In this document: piece by piece, positions 5,029 to 5,257 of the stretch
Layout: each line of letters begins with the position of its first letter
Position numbering within the stretch: position 1 is the stretch's first letter
NCBI GenBank assembly: GCA_934457235.1
Contig: CAKSHT010000146.1
Coordinates: forward strand, 1 to 5,257
Length of the DNA: 5,257 nt
DNA from: an uncultured Oscillospiraceae bacterium
GTDB taxonomy: Bacteria; Bacillota; Clostridia; Oscillospirales; Ruminococcaceae
Direction: 5' to 3'
The notes under the pieces: generated by a model
Databases searched by the model: none
Told to the model about the DNA's origin: nothing
Seen by the model: the letters and a program-made list of their open reading frames with translations, nothing else
Made by a program: the position numbers and the translations under genes

Positions 5029-5257
5029 TTGAAGAAAAACACTCCAAAGAAGCAGCCCAAGAGGTTCAGCTCCCAAATAGCGGGAGCTTACATTGAGGGC
5101 AGCGGAATAGTCGAGCAGAAGGACATTGTAAGCACTCTCGAAGAAAATTACATGCCTTACGCGATGAGCGTTATCGTCAGCCGTGCGCTGCCGGAGATAG
5201 ACGGCTTCAAGCCATCTCACCGCAAGCTGCTCTATACGATGTATAAAATGGGTCTTC
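5029..5257 (+). CDS. Type IIA topoisomerase subunit A (ParC/GyrA-like), 5' part only
   Basis: The first 76 codons are in the window. From about residue 43 the sequence reads YMPYAMSVIVSRALPEIDG and then FKPSHRKLLYTMYKMGL. This is the N-terminal hallmark of the A subunit, which carries the DNA-cleaving tyrosine (outside the window). The canonical form is [27 protein letters not shown], so this copy is shifted at several constant positions, matching the divergent B subunit upstream. A basic leader of about 20 residues precedes the conserved part. The start is taken as TTG at 5029, because AAAGGAAG lies just before it with about 8-base spacing and the first in-frame ATG (in YMPYAM) would delete conserved residues. 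It is probably in one operon with the B subunit; no promoter is obvious in the gap apart from a lone TATAAT at 4887-4892 without a matching -35. Subunit identity is firm, ParC versus GyrA is not. Confidence 0.93.
   Translation, partial: MKKNTPKKQPKRFSSQIAGAYIEGSGIVEQKDIVSTLEENYMPYAMSVIVSRALPEIDGFKPSHRKLLYTMYKMGL

Noticed and set aside
1..5257. CRISPR array, tRNA, rRNA, transposase or integrase
   Set aside because: No regularly spaced repeats, no tRNA-like cloverleaf and no such coding motifs were seen.

Overview
The window looks like chromosomal DNA from a Gram-positive clostridial gut or rumen bacterium, most like Ruminococcus and its relatives. This rests on strong AGGAGG-type ribosome binding sites, sigma-A-type promoters, TTG starts, the style of the small XRE regulator and the AraC-GGDEF fusion, and a divergent type IIA topoisomerase pair. 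The taxonomic guess is inference from protein style; no ribosomal RNA or other marker gene is present.

Left part (1-435): the 3' end of a SulP-type anion transporter gene (its STAS domain) on the + strand ends at 331. A hairpin at 401-427 with A/T-rich flanks on both sides probably terminates both this gene and the gene converging on it.

Middle-left (436-2322, all - strand): read in the direction of transcription, a small XRE-type DNA-binding protein overlaps by 4 bases a HAD-superfamily phosphatase. After 85 bases comes a protein that fuses an N-terminal AraC-type DNA-binding domain to a degenerate C-terminal GGDEF domain. The last gene has its own good promoter with a perfect 14-bp palindrome over the predicted transcription start. 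The same spaced half-sites, TTGTA-N4-TACAA, occur once more in the window, at the head of the XRE gene. This suggests one regulator, perhaps the XRE protein, controls both places.

Middle (2323-2844): a 43-residue cysteine-rich protein with a good ribosome binding site is transcribed divergently from the XRE gene and is followed by a textbook terminator. Then come a GC-rich hairpin, an extended -10 promoter, a ribosome binding site leading only to a four-codon ORF, a second strong promoter and a leader hairpin. No convincing longer gene lies in 2523-2844. The stretch from about 1980 to 2845 is more A/T-rich than the genes on either side.

Right part (2845-5257, + strand): a complete type IIA topoisomerase B subunit (ATPase plus TOPRIM) and the start of its A-subunit partner form a probable operon. 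Both differ from canonical GyrB/GyrA at several otherwise very constant motif positions, so they are more likely a topoisomerase IV or a divergent paralogue than the housekeeping gyrase. The gap between the two genes is almost entirely filled by a 171-bp element with 18-bp imperfect terminal inverted repeats and an internal hairpin. It looks like a MITE inserted directly after the stop codon of the B subunit, and it would be carried in the bicistronic mRNA as a long foldback.
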